Assembly: GCA_964035545.1 (NCBI GenBank)
Contig: OZ037768.1
Location: forward strand, 12,772,175-12,836,174
Direction of reading: 5' to 3'
DNA from: Bugula neritina
Lineage: Eukaryota; Bryozoa; Gymnolaemata; Cheilostomatida; Bugulidae
Length of the DNA: 64,000 bases
Shown one piece after another: positions 23,284-33,026 of this stretch. The notes beneath the pieces were generated by a model that saw nothing but the letters and a program-made list of their open reading frames with translations, did not search any database and had not been told where the DNA came from. The number at the start of each line of letters is the position of its first letter. The first letter of the stretch is position 1. The translations under genes and the position numbers were made by a program.

Positions 23284-24169
23284 ACTAAGGATGGCATTTT
23301 TTCTGAGATTAGCAAGTACAAGCTGAAACATCTATCTTGTAATATTTTCATAAAAGTGTATCATGCAGCAGATTGCATGAAAAGTTTTCTTCTAGTTGTT
23401 ATGATTGTTTTCCAAGTTATTAAGTTTCAATGTAAATCGATGTTTTAGACATTCATAGTTTTGTCTTAAATTAATTCTTCAAAGCCGAAATTATAGGCAG
23501 TTTTTAAAGTTTGATTTCATAAGAAATGCTTTTGATTTTGCAGGCACTGGATGGTTCCGATTGTAATTGAATACATGCAGATATTCACAGTATGCCATCG
23601 AAATGAAAACAAACTCATCATAAGATTGAAAGGGTATTCTGGGAAAACTCCTGGAAGTCACTAAAATTGGTACAAACTAAGTCAACTGAGAATATTTGAG
23701 AGGTAGGAGATCTTGTGAGTTGACTTTAAACGCAAGTAGTTTTGCTTACATCTGCCTGTTGTTGTCATGACAACATAACTGTAGTGATATAGATATGGAG
23801 TTATGTGCTCTCTGTAAGCCAGACTGCAGGGGCAGAACTACACCATTATACCGGAGCCATTTACCATTGCAGCATACTATGACCTCTCCTCTAATATGAG
23901 GATATATATATGTAGCTGTGCTCTGAACATGTTACTATGCTATCCTAACTCTCATAGTTACTCTGCCACTAATTTACAAGTTAATTAGGAGTTACTGTCG
24001 GCTGTATGAGTAATCTCTCTCTGACATTCTCACTTCTCTGAGTGTTATGACCAGAGAAGGCTCAATGCAGGATTTACTTCTTATAACAATCAACACATAT
24101 ATAGAAAAATAGTATGGCTTTATATAAATTATTTTATAAGAATCATATTCAACCAAAATATAGTAATGC
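23284..24169. other. non-coding flank left of the Polinton
   Basis: AT-rich sequence with no supported gene. A short frame on the minus strand (23992-24174) has no recognisable content. Confidence 0.5.
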
Positions 24170-24175
24170 AACATA
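24170..24175. repeat. left target-site duplication of the Polinton (AACATA)
   Basis: The six bases AACATA directly precede the left inverted repeat and are repeated without mismatch at 49631-49636 after the right one. Six bases is the duplication length known for Polinton/Maverick integration. Confidence 0.95.
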
Positions 24176-24722
24176 AGTAGTATAGGAAGCCACTTTTCAA
24201 CTAGTTTACATCGTCCGTAGAATTGTATAGGGCATTTTAAAATAGTTTACATCGTCCGTAGAATTGTATAGGGCATTTTAAAATAGTTTACATCGTCCGT
24301 AGAATTGTATAGGGCATTTTAAAATAGTTTACATCGCACTTGAGGAGGCATAGTCGTTTAGAAATAGTTTACAGTCTTTGTTAGATTCATAGCTACCAAG
24401 ACTGTCTCTGCATTTATTATAACGGTTTGGCATACTTTCTCAAGCCTTATTGATAATTGCATTGATATACTGTAATTTGCATGACATTGCATTATGTGGT
24501 TATGTAAGATGTTTTGTAAATAGTATTATTGTGCTGTTTTCCTTTATGTTATGAATAGACCTTATCTTTGTGGCTTTGCAAGCAACCAGTATGGTTAATG
24601 TAATAGTCATATTGAATCTTTATAAAGCTATTGTATATATCATCAGTCTTGAAGATGTTGAGTGTTCTAAATAGATATATACTATTGAACTTCCCATACA
24701 ATCCGATTACATACACTAATAC
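24176..24722 (+). repeat. Polinton left terminal inverted repeat
   Basis: 547 bases match the reverse complement of 49068-49630 nearly base for base. The main difference is a 16-base block that the left copy lacks near 24658. The outer part holds three tandem 41-bp units (24202, 24243, 24284; TAGTTTACATCGTCCGTAGA and so on) and two decayed ones. The visible repeat stops exactly where the LTR of the old Ty3 element begins. Confidence 0.95.
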
Positions 24723-25296
24723 TGTAGTGAATTTTGCCAGTTCACTATTATTATGTGTGGGTCAACTTAAACAAAGCCACTGCACCAGGTTGTTTACGCT
24801 AAGATAACTTTATTATTTACACAAATACAAGAAGGTTATTTACTGCTAGCATGAATAGCAAACGATTACATAATTAGTGAGCTTTAATACACAACTACTC
24901 TAAATGAAGTCCCAAGCTGCTCTGCCGGCTAGCTACTCAGCGCACTGCAACTACGAGTAGCTAGCTCCACCTGCTATCAATTAGTGTGACTGTCCTGATT
25001 GGTGGTTACTAGTGGTGCCACTGCTGTCCATAGCTACAATCCGACAGGGTCGAACTCACAATATAATAAACCATATACACTGCGTTTCCATTATCGCATT
25101 ATGCGAATGGATTTTTTCATCCAGCTAATGGAAACAGTTACATCGGATGAAACCGCAACTATAAGGTAATGCAAACCACAAACCACAAATAATCCGTACG
25201 AAGCATTCATTCGCATTATGTGCAGTCATGGAAACGCAGTGATAGAGTGAACCTTTTCGATTAACACAATAATAATTGCACTACTAAAATCCATCA
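24723..25296 (-). repeat. 3' LTR of the old Ty3 element (minus strand)
   Basis: Starts TGTAGTGAATTTTGCC, shared with the LTR copy at 32008. The two copies match closely for about 290 bases and then diverge strongly. The right edge is set at CCATCA because the purine tract expected next to a 3' LTR, read on the minus strand, follows there. That edge is approximate. A MITE (25078-25241) has inserted in this copy only. Confidence 0.75.
25078..25241. mobile_element. 164-bp MITE inside the LTR
   Basis: The ends are perfect 14-bp inverted repeats (CACTGCGTTTCCAT ... ATGGAAACGCAGTG), with further inner complementarity around GCATTATGCGAATG. ATA flanks both sides as a possible 3-bp duplication. The other LTR copy (32008-32378) lacks this insert, so it arrived after the Ty3 element. 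Confidence 0.85.
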
Positions 25297-26556
25297 CACT
25301 CGCCACACCTATCGAAAAGTACACTCTACGATTGATACTTGCATGACGACATAAAAAGGATATAAAATAAAATAAAATAAAAGATCAAAACAACAACAGG
25401 AATGAGAGAACACAAAATATGTATTCAAAATGATTTCCACATTGTAACACGATCGATCCGGGTCTGTCACAGGGTAGAGGGTCTCTCACCAAATAATGTA
25501 GGGTAGCATGAACTTAGTGAGAAGGGGAGGTACTGTTTCACACTCATCTAGTCGAAACCAAGCGATGGGGGTCGAGGAGTCCCCAGAAAAATCAAGCGTG
25601 GCAAAGGAATCTCTCCAAAGGGGGAGAGAAGGAAAGGGGGTTGGAGAGTACAAAGGAATCTCTCCAAAGGGGGGGGGGAGATGGGGGGGTTGACTGGTCT
25701 CTTTAATACCAACATCCACACTCATCGTCGTCGAATTCCCAAAAAGGAGGAAAGGAAAGGCTTCTTCATCTTGACTTCTATATTTACTTTTTACTTCATG
25801 CAGGAATCTTTAATATTACTTCTTCTTCTTATTATTCTTTTATACGGCTTTATTATTAGAGTGTAGCCACAGGAGAGAAAAGAGAGGAGCTACTCTGTCT
25901 ATACCGGAACGTAGTCGCCAGGAGAGGAGAGGGAAGAACTACTGTGTCAGTTGTCTCTGGCACTTCTGTTATGACGATCATCAGCACTGCTGTCATGTCG
26001 CTACAAGAGTCTAGTCAAGCAGCCAGCATCTAGTCGACAAATGAGATGAATGATGTGACTGCGCTACGCCAGGAGAAGGAATTTGGCCCCGCCATTACAG
26101 TCTCACCTGCAACAGAATGCCAGCAACTGTTGAAGGGGTTTGCACTTGTCAGTACGACACCTCGACTGAGTCTTGCAATCACTAACCACTGATTAATAAT
26201 TAAATCATGTGGTCGACCGCCCCACTCAAGTCGTCAGTGAATCACCTGACTTGGGAAATCAACTTTATCGTTATGATAAAGCGAGACTGATTTAGGCTAC
26301 CAGCTTGAATTCTACTTAATTAATAGAATTATACTAGTAGACTTACCATAAGACAGCCCTGACTTTAGTCTGCTGCCCACTTAGGCTACGTAGTGCGCCA
26401 GCCTGCCAAGTACGTGCGTGCACGTTGGCAGTTGAATCAGAAAAGAACGCTTTTCGCAGTGAAAGTGATTGTATAATACCCCTTTCACTAGCGAGCTGAC
26501 TTCGCTCTTTTCTTACCCCCGGTGGTGTTTTGTATTACACCACTGGGGTAGGCAAC

Positions 26557-28994
26557 TCACAATTGCGTCTCCTTATATCTTGGAAATGCAACTCTCAATT
26601 GCTCGTCCCCCCAGATTTCTTTTATGATAGCTGATGGATGTTTTTCCACTGCATCACACAAGAAATCTTTTAAATAAGATGGAGGCGCCCTAGTGCGTTG
26701 CCTACGCTCCAACTGCACTGGGGAATTTGCTACGACTGGTGACTCTTCCATTCCACCACGGGTGATGTCGCCAGTACGGGGGGGGGGTCCACCAGTACGG
26801 GTGGCCCTCCCCTAGCTGCCTCTTCCTCATTATTTTGAGGAATTTCCATCTCATCCGGGACGATGGGCCTGTCGACCGGCTCCACAGGTGGTGGGGCCGG
26901 CTCTGACAGGTCTTCAGGTGTGTCGACCTCCTCTTCCTGGGGTGGAGGAGGTTGGGGCTGGTCGGCTGACGCATCAGCCGCCCCGTCCTGGTCTGGCAGT
27001 ATCTCCTCGATCTCTCGGTACGCCATGGGTCGCCCCCTCATAGGAGGGCGCCTAGCTGGCTCTAAGAGAGGAGGTGCTTGACCTGCCGCATCAGGACTTG
27101 CCCAGTGAGGTTTCAGCCGTGCCTCGTTCTGGATCGACACTTGTCCAGACCGTTCCACTTTATAGGTGTGATTTGGCATCACCTCAATTATGCAGTAGGG
27201 ACCTACGAACTTCGGCTGCAACTTGGCTGCCTGTCCGCGCCTGCGGCGATGACTGGTCATCCAGACCCAATCCCCCACCTTGTATAAAGGTGGATCGTCA
27301 GAGTCACCACTCCTGACCTGCCACTGCTGCTCACGTAGCACCTCGTGAGCCGTCCCCATGCATTTTACGAGCTTGTCCACGTAGTCGTGGACATTGCTCT
27401 CGGAAGTCGGAACATGATAGGTTACGTGCTCAGGAACCCTGATTTCTCTCCCCAGCATGAGAAAATTAGGGGTCTCCAGTGTACTGGAGTGAGGGGTACT
27501 ACGGTACGCTCGCATGATCTGCGGCAACACCAAGTCCCACTCTTCCTGGCTCCTACCGATAAGCAGGCTTTTCAGAGAGTCCCCTAGCATTCGGTTGTTC
27601 CGCTCCACAACCCCGTTCCCTTGCCGGTGATACGGGGTCGTCCGACTCTGGTTTACCCCCCACACTTTACAGAGATCGCTCATGTGTTGCGACTGAAACT
27701 GGGCGCCTTGGTCAGAGTGTATCTGCTCCGGCAAGCCGAAATAGCAGAACACCTGCTGATCCAAGGCTCTGGCCACCGAGGGGGCCGACGCATCTGGAAT
27801 AGCCAGTGCATCAGCCCACCGCGTGAAATGGTCAGTTAATACCAGTATCCAGTTATTACCTCTCGCTGTTGTGGGCATGGGGCCTACCAGATCGACAGCA
27901 ACCACCTGCCACGGACGGCCGGCATTGAGGCGACGCCTCCCTGCGGTCTCAGTGGGGCGGCCATGCTTGCTAGCTTGGCACACCTCGCACTTCCGCACCC
28001 GGAGTCGGACATCCCGGGTCATACCGGGCCAAAACCACTGGAGTTGAAGACACCTAGTCACCCGGCTAGCTCCTGCGTGAGCTTGCTTATGGGTGTCCCA
28101 GATCAACACCCGCCTCAGAGCTGACGGGCAGACTACCCTCTCTCGTTCACTGCGATTGGTGCCGGCTGCCAACGTGATCGTTAGCAGCCCATCGCTGTTG
28201 AACCTGAGGGAGTCCCAGCGGTCACAGAAGTACTTAAACTCAGTACTCTTCACTCGCTGTTCGGCCTCACTCGGCCGCCGTCCCTCCTTCTTGGCCCGGA
28301 CTAGGTCAGCTACCACTCCTGGTAGCGTAGCCTGGAGCCGACATAGCTCCCTGACGTTCCGAAGCAACGTGGGGTTTGCGTGAAGGTTGTTAACAGCTTC
28401 GTTAGGAGGTTCAGACAGGAGTTGCCCTTTCTCCCAGCTGTATACACCCGCTTTCCCCGACTGCGCTTTGACGTCCGAGCGAGGGGGTCCACCGTCCCTG
28501 CGCTCGAAATTCTGGCACTGCTTACACCCATCTGCCTGGCGGCGGCTGAGTTCATCTGCATTACCGTGTTTCTTATCGGGTCGATGCTCGATCCGATAAG
28601 AAAACTCTGCCAGGATCTCTAGCCAGCGCGCTACTTGGCTTGATGGTTCTGCCCGTCGACACAGCCATATCAGGGACGCATGATCCGTCCGAAGCCGGAA
28701 TGTGCGCCCATATAGATATGGTCTAAAGTGTTTGACCGCCTTGACTACTGCCAAGAGTTCCCTCCTGGTTGTACAGTGGTTCTTCTCAGGCGCCGACAGG
28801 GCCTTGCTATAGTAAGCCACCACCACCTCGCGACCATCTTGGACCTGCGATAGCACAGCCCCCACATTATGGTTACTGGCATCAGTATCCAAAATGTACT
28901 CCTTCGCAGGGTCAGGATACGCCAAGATGGGTGCTTCCACCAGGCGATCCTTCAGGTGGTCAAATGCCTTCTGCTCAGCCTGCGTCCACTGCCA
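26557..28994 (-). pseudogene. pol: Ty3 pol, C-terminal half: RNase H, integrase, GPY/F module
   Basis: Open from just after the TGA at 28995 down to 26730. Begins with the RNase H block (EYILDTDASNHNVGAVLSQ), then the integrase zinc-binding domain (HKQAH...CEVCQ), the DDE core (AVDLVGPMP, IHSDQGAQF, VERNNRM) and the GPY/F motif (FVGPYCIIEV). A proline-rich tail follows and changes frame near a G-run at about 26770; the last 64 codons lie in the neighbouring frame down to 26557. The catalytic residues look intact, so breaks elsewhere in pol are what silence the element. Confidence 0.85.
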
Positions 28995-30224
28995 TCACAC
29001 CCCCTTTGCGGTCAGCCGATTTAAGGGCTGTGCAACTCCGGCGAAGTCTGGTATGTACTGACGATAGTACCCTACCAGCCCCAGGAATGCCCGCAATTCA
29101 GGGAGGTCGACAGGGACGGCCCAGTCCCTCACAGTCCGTACCTTCTCGGGGTCGGTGGCGACCCCGTCTCGACCAACTACATGGCCCAGGTACTTAACCT
29201 CGCGTTGCAGTAATGCACACTTCGAGGGCTTTAGCTTCAGGCTTGCAGCTCGGAGTCTGTCGAACACCTCCCTGAGTCGACTGACATGTGTGGCGAAGTC
29301 GGGGGAGATGACGATGACATCATCGAGATAGATGAGCAAGGTCTTCCAGTGCAGTCCACTCAGGACCTGCTCCATGAGTCGCTGGAAGGTGGCTGGTGCG
29401 GACGTAAGTCCGAATGGCAACACCTTCCATTTCCAGAGCCCATCCCGCGTTATAAACGCGGCCTTGTCCTGTGCTTCAGGACTCAGGGGCACCTGCCAAT
29501 ACCCGCTTAGCAAGTCCAACGTGCTGAAGAACTTGCTACCAGCTAAGGCATCGAGCGACTCATCGATCCTCAGGAGAGGGTAAGCGTCCTGGATGGTCAC
29601 GCTGTTCAGCCTGCGATAGTCAACGCAAAACCTCCAGCTACTATCCTTTTTCCGAACCAGGACGACTGGAGAACTCCAGGCCCCATGGCCTGGCTCAATC
29701 ATGTCCCGGTTCAGAAGGTCTTGCACCTGACGGCTCACTTCTCTCTCCTTCTCAGGACCTAACCGGCGGGTCGGCTGCCGAATTGGCGCCGTCTCCGCCG
29801 CCAGGGGTATCTCATGACGAACAGTCTTAGTCAGACCCATGTCATGGTCGCTGCAACTAAACACGTGCTTGTACTCAGAGAGTAGCCGCACCATCACCAG
29901 GCGTTCTCGCTTGCTCTCACAGCCATCACAGGCATCCTCGTACAACTCTGCTACGTGTTCAGGCACCGGCCCCCTGCCGTCTCTAGTGGGTACTCCCCAG
30001 GCGTCGTCCGCCGTTTCCAGCGCGGGCCCTACATCCTCCTCTTGCACGGAGTGGAACTTCCCTACTAGAGACCCAGCCGGTAATTCTACCGGCTCCGTGA
30101 AAGGGTTTACGCGCTGGACCAGGAACTCCCCCCGCTCATCCAGTCTATTCAGACTGTTAGCGAGCTGGACGCCCCCCAGTGCACCTTCCACCACTCCGAG
30201 CTCGGAGATTTCCCTACAGTTCAC
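28995..30224 (-). pseudogene. pol: Ty3 pol, reverse transcriptase part
   Basis: Holds the RT fingers and palm: SSPVVLVRKKDSSWRFCVDYR, PFGLTSAPATFQRLM and the catalytic YLDDVIVIS. Frame is lost upstream near 30260, and a TGA at 28995-28997 replaces a codon that is Arg in the related young element. The RNase H part goes on in the same frame after this stop. Confidence 0.9.
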
Positions 30225-31129
30225 TCTGCAGCGAACTGTAGCCCGGGAGCGCCCAGGTACAGTTCAGCGCTGTACCACCTGCACTCCCCCCACCAAATCG
30301 GTCGACACAGGCCAGCTCACGCCCCGCCATCACTACTGCCGACTTGCTAAAGTCGATGTAGCACCTGTGTCGCTTCAGAAATGGCATGCCCAAGATGGCA
30401 TCCTCCTTGAGTTGACTGACGATGAAGGTCTCACTGATCGTCTGATCACGGACTCTACCAGTCAACTGGATTACCCCATAGAAGGGAATACACGACCCGT
30501 CCGCCAACGTGCCGTGCTCCCCTTCATATGGTTCTAGGCTAGCCCTATCCCTGGCACCGAGGGTGTCGAATAGACGTCGACTCAGTAGATTTGTGGTGCA
30601 CCCAGTATCCAACAGGAATGTGACAGCTTTGCCAGCAAGTTTGCCGGGGAGGAAATAGCTGCTTCCATATGGCTGAGCGCTCACTGAGCGATTTGTCTCT
30701 TGAGGCGACACCTCATGTGCATGGAGTTGGGGGATGCACCTGTGCTTTTCGGTTGCGAGGGGGTCGTCGACGTTGCATGGGCGGGCAGGGTACGTCTCGG
30801 TCTCGCTCACACACGGGTGGCCGAGTGAATTCTCGGACTGATGCTTGTGTGGGCAACCGAGGAAAATCCCTGTTGTGCTCCCACTCGTCGTTCACTCCCT
30901 CATCAAGCAAACCTTCAAAGCGGTTTTTGAGTGCCCAAGCCGGAGGTATTGGTGGGCCTTGCGGCCTACTCACTTTCCTTGGGGCTTGCCACTCTGGCGA
31001 AGGCGGCCTCCTCACTCGGTGGGGTGTGGGCCTTAGCCTCTGCCTTGGGGGGTTAAACTGGGGCCCACGGTAGGCGGAGGTTACCGTGGGCCGTCGCTGT
31101 TTAACCGCCTCCCACTGCCGCGGGGGCAA
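30214..31129 (-). pseudogene. pol: Ty3 pol, N-terminal part with aspartic protease (two frames)
   Basis: The frame from 31129 to about 30800 follows the gag/pol frameshift site and carries the linker. After a frame change near 30800 the protease follows with the active-site motif LLDTGCTTNLL and the flap region LKEDAILGMPFL. It ends in a wrong frame near 30270-30230, where an in-frame TGA is also present in the frame expected from the young copy. Confidence 0.8.
31062..31105 (-). promoter_or_regulatory. -1 ribosomal frameshift signal of the old Ty3 element
   Basis: On the minus strand the heptamer GTTAAAC (31105-31099) sits in gag phase (G TTA AAC). Six bases later comes a perfect 10-bp stem (31092-31083 with 31071-31062) with an 11-nt loop that starts with the gag stop codon. 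A shift by -1 leads exactly into the pol frame. The stem is the same as in the young element except for one pair that is C-G here and T-G there. Confidence 0.75.
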
Positions 31130-31952
31130 CTTCGTATGAAGTGCCCACCACTACCACAGCCCCAGCATACGGGGCTGCGCCTGTCGTCGACAGCTACCGA
31201 CGACCTCCTGGGTCTCTCAGCTGTCGCCTGCTGGCGCAGTTGCTTGATCTCGGCTAACAGTTCTCGAATCAAGCTCGTGGTCAAGCTAGTAGATTTGTCT
31301 GCTGTTGCCGCTGCGACCTGTACAGCTGTCTTCGCTGGCGACGTCGACACGTCGTCTGCCCCAACCTGCTGTACTGTCGCACAGGTCGACTTGCACTGTC
31401 GGCTTGGAAATAGGCATTCCCAAGCCTTAGAGCTCTCTCCATAGTCTCAACTTCGGCCACCAGCAGATGCTGTTTCAGACCGAGGTTGTTAATAGACTGG
31501 AGGAATGCATCCAGTGCTAGGCTCTGTCGACTGTCGGCAGGCAAGTCGCTGTAAGCAACTTGTGCCAGTCGTTCGACTGCGGTAGCATGCTCTCGCAGAT
31601 TGGTTTTAGGATTTCTCCTAAGACTCTGCAGTTGCACGCGAGCATCTCGAGCGGTTAATCCAAACCGAGCTCGTAGTGCTTCAAATATGTCATCAACATT
31701 CTGGCTTATCCCATAGGGTTTAGCCGGCCCTGTCAGACATAACCGCAGCTGGATCAGAGTAACCCTGTTCGGCCATCCGCAGATGTCCGCCACATCACTA
31801 AACTCAGTGATGAATTGCTCCACATCTTCTTCCCCTGAGAAGATGGAAGCCCGCAAGTGGTACCTGTCCATAGGCAGCGCTGGGCCGCCTATGTGATCCT
31901 CCTCTACTGCTGCTGGCTCCTGTCTGGGCGCGTCGACGACTTCGTCGGCCAT
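31081..31952 (-). pseudogene. gag: Ty3 gag (frame-broken)
   Basis: The first frame (31952-31281) matches the capsid-like part of gag in the young element (WPNRVTLIQLRLCLTGPAK, RFGLTARDARVQLQ). The frame is lost near 31370 and the C-terminal part continues in the neighbouring frame to 31081. That part includes a CCHC zinc knuckle, CWGCGSGGHFIRSCPRG, for RNA packaging. Confidence 0.85.
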
Positions 31953-31986
31953 CTTACTCCCTGGCTAGGAGCATTTGTATTAAGTG

Positions 31987-32006
31987 GAATCCCACTGCTG
32001 CCACCA
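31987..32006 (-). other. primer binding site of the old Ty3 element (tRNA-Leu type)
   Basis: Minus-strand TGGTGGCAGCAGTGGGATTC lies one base after the 5' LTR. It is complementary, with one mismatch, to the 3' end of a common eukaryotic tRNA-Leu (ending CCACCGCTGCCACCA). Confidence 0.75.
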
Positions 32007-32007
32007 C

Positions 32008-32378
32008 TGTAGTGAATTTTGCCAGTTCACTATTATTATGTGTGGGTCAACTTAAACAAAGCCACTGCACCGGGTTGTTTACGCTAAGATAACTTTATTA
32101 TTTACACAAATACAAGAAGGTTATTTACTGCTAGCATGAATAGAAGACGATTACATAATTAGTGAGCTTTAATACACAACTACTCTAAATGAAGTCCCAA
32201 GCTGCTCTGCCGGCTAGCTACTCAGCGCACTGCAACTACGAGTAGCTAGCTCCACCTGCTATCAATTAGTGTGCCTGTCCTGATTGGCTAGCGTCAGTGG
32301 TGCCACTGTCGACTGTAAGATATTGTCGGATAACAGTCCACGCCGAGTCGTCTCTGTCGATACTAATTAACTCCATCA
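32008..32378 (-). repeat. 5' LTR of the old Ty3 element (minus strand)
   Basis: Second copy of the LTR, beginning TGTAGTGAATTTTGCC directly after the primer binding site. It lacks the MITE found in the other copy. The right edge at CCATCA is approximate, because the two copies are hard to align over their last 80 bases. Confidence 0.7.
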
Positions 32379-32495
32379 CCATAAGCATAATCACTAGCAT
32401 CTGCTACTAAGCAGCTAACTGCCAGTGCATTAGTAGCTAGCAATACTTGTCCAGCCAAGTACAAGAGAGATTGTACGCATTCCAATTGTCAGCTA

Positions 32496-32867
32496 TTATG
32501 ATAATTGATCTTTAATACTTATAGCCATTATGCCAAGCGTATAGAGAGCAAGCCATGAAGAGTTATCCTTTCGATAATAACATAATCTAAAATCCATTAC
32601 AATATCATCAAATATGATTAGTTTTTTTATTGCTTTATCTGGTGTATCTACATCAATAATACCCTGATGGAATTCAACATTTGTTAGCTCATCATATAAT
32701 GGTTGCCATTCTTTGTAACAAATAACTATTTTTTCCATAGATGGTGAAACCATCGTTTGGTTATGCTCCAACAACTTTGCAACCCATTGAGACTTTCCAG
32801 CCATTGATGGTCCTGCAATTATAGCAGAGAACGGATGCTTTAATTGTAAGGTCATCATCAAGCTCAA
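32496..32867 (-). pseudogene. Polinton packaging ATPase, C-terminally truncated
   Basis: Reads FSAIIAGPSMAGKSQWVAKLL at the start, a Walker A (GPSMAGKS), and LIIFDDIV, a Walker B, at about residue 88. This is the FtsK/HerA-type genome-packaging ATPase of Polintons and related dsDNA viruses, which normally goes on for another 100 or more residues with sensor and arginine-finger motifs. Here about 30 unrelated-looking codons follow Walker B and then a stop. The break lies less than 200 bases from the edge of the old Ty3 element. Known family role: to drive DNA into the capsid. It is surely inactive in this form. Confidence 0.8.
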
Positions 32868-33026
32868 AATACAGAATGAGTAGATTTCATAATATGATTG
32901 ACTGATATATACAAAGAAAGTTGATGAATTCTATTTATTTACTTCAAACAACTGTGGGAAGTTTTCTGGATGTACAAGTAAGATCTTTATTTATAAAAAG
33001 ATAAAAAAAATATAAAATATATAACT

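Larger units (their letters stand above)
24723..32378 (-). mobile_element. old, degraded Ty3/Gypsy retrotransposon (minus strand)
   Basis: LTRs at both ends, a primer binding site at 31987-32006 matching the 3' end of a tRNA-Leu with one mismatch, and gag, protease, RT, RNase H and integrase in this order on the minus strand. Gag and pol are broken: frame changes near 31370, 30800, 30260 and 26760, and an in-frame TGA at 28995-28997. Protein pieces are closely related to those of the young element at 37673-44846. No clear target duplication is seen, since the left flank reads AATAC and the right flank CATAA. A rearrangement or deletion of the host Polinton next to it is therefore likely. Confidence 0.9.

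Noticed and set aside
24202-24365. Regularly spaced 41-bp repeats considered as a CRISPR array
   Set aside because: The repeats are directly adjacent without spacers, lie in both ends of a Polinton in inverted orientation, and the genome is eukaryotic.
26863-30537. Plus-strand frames over the old Ty3 element
   Set aside because: They lie antisense to recognisable gag and pol parts and have no domain content.
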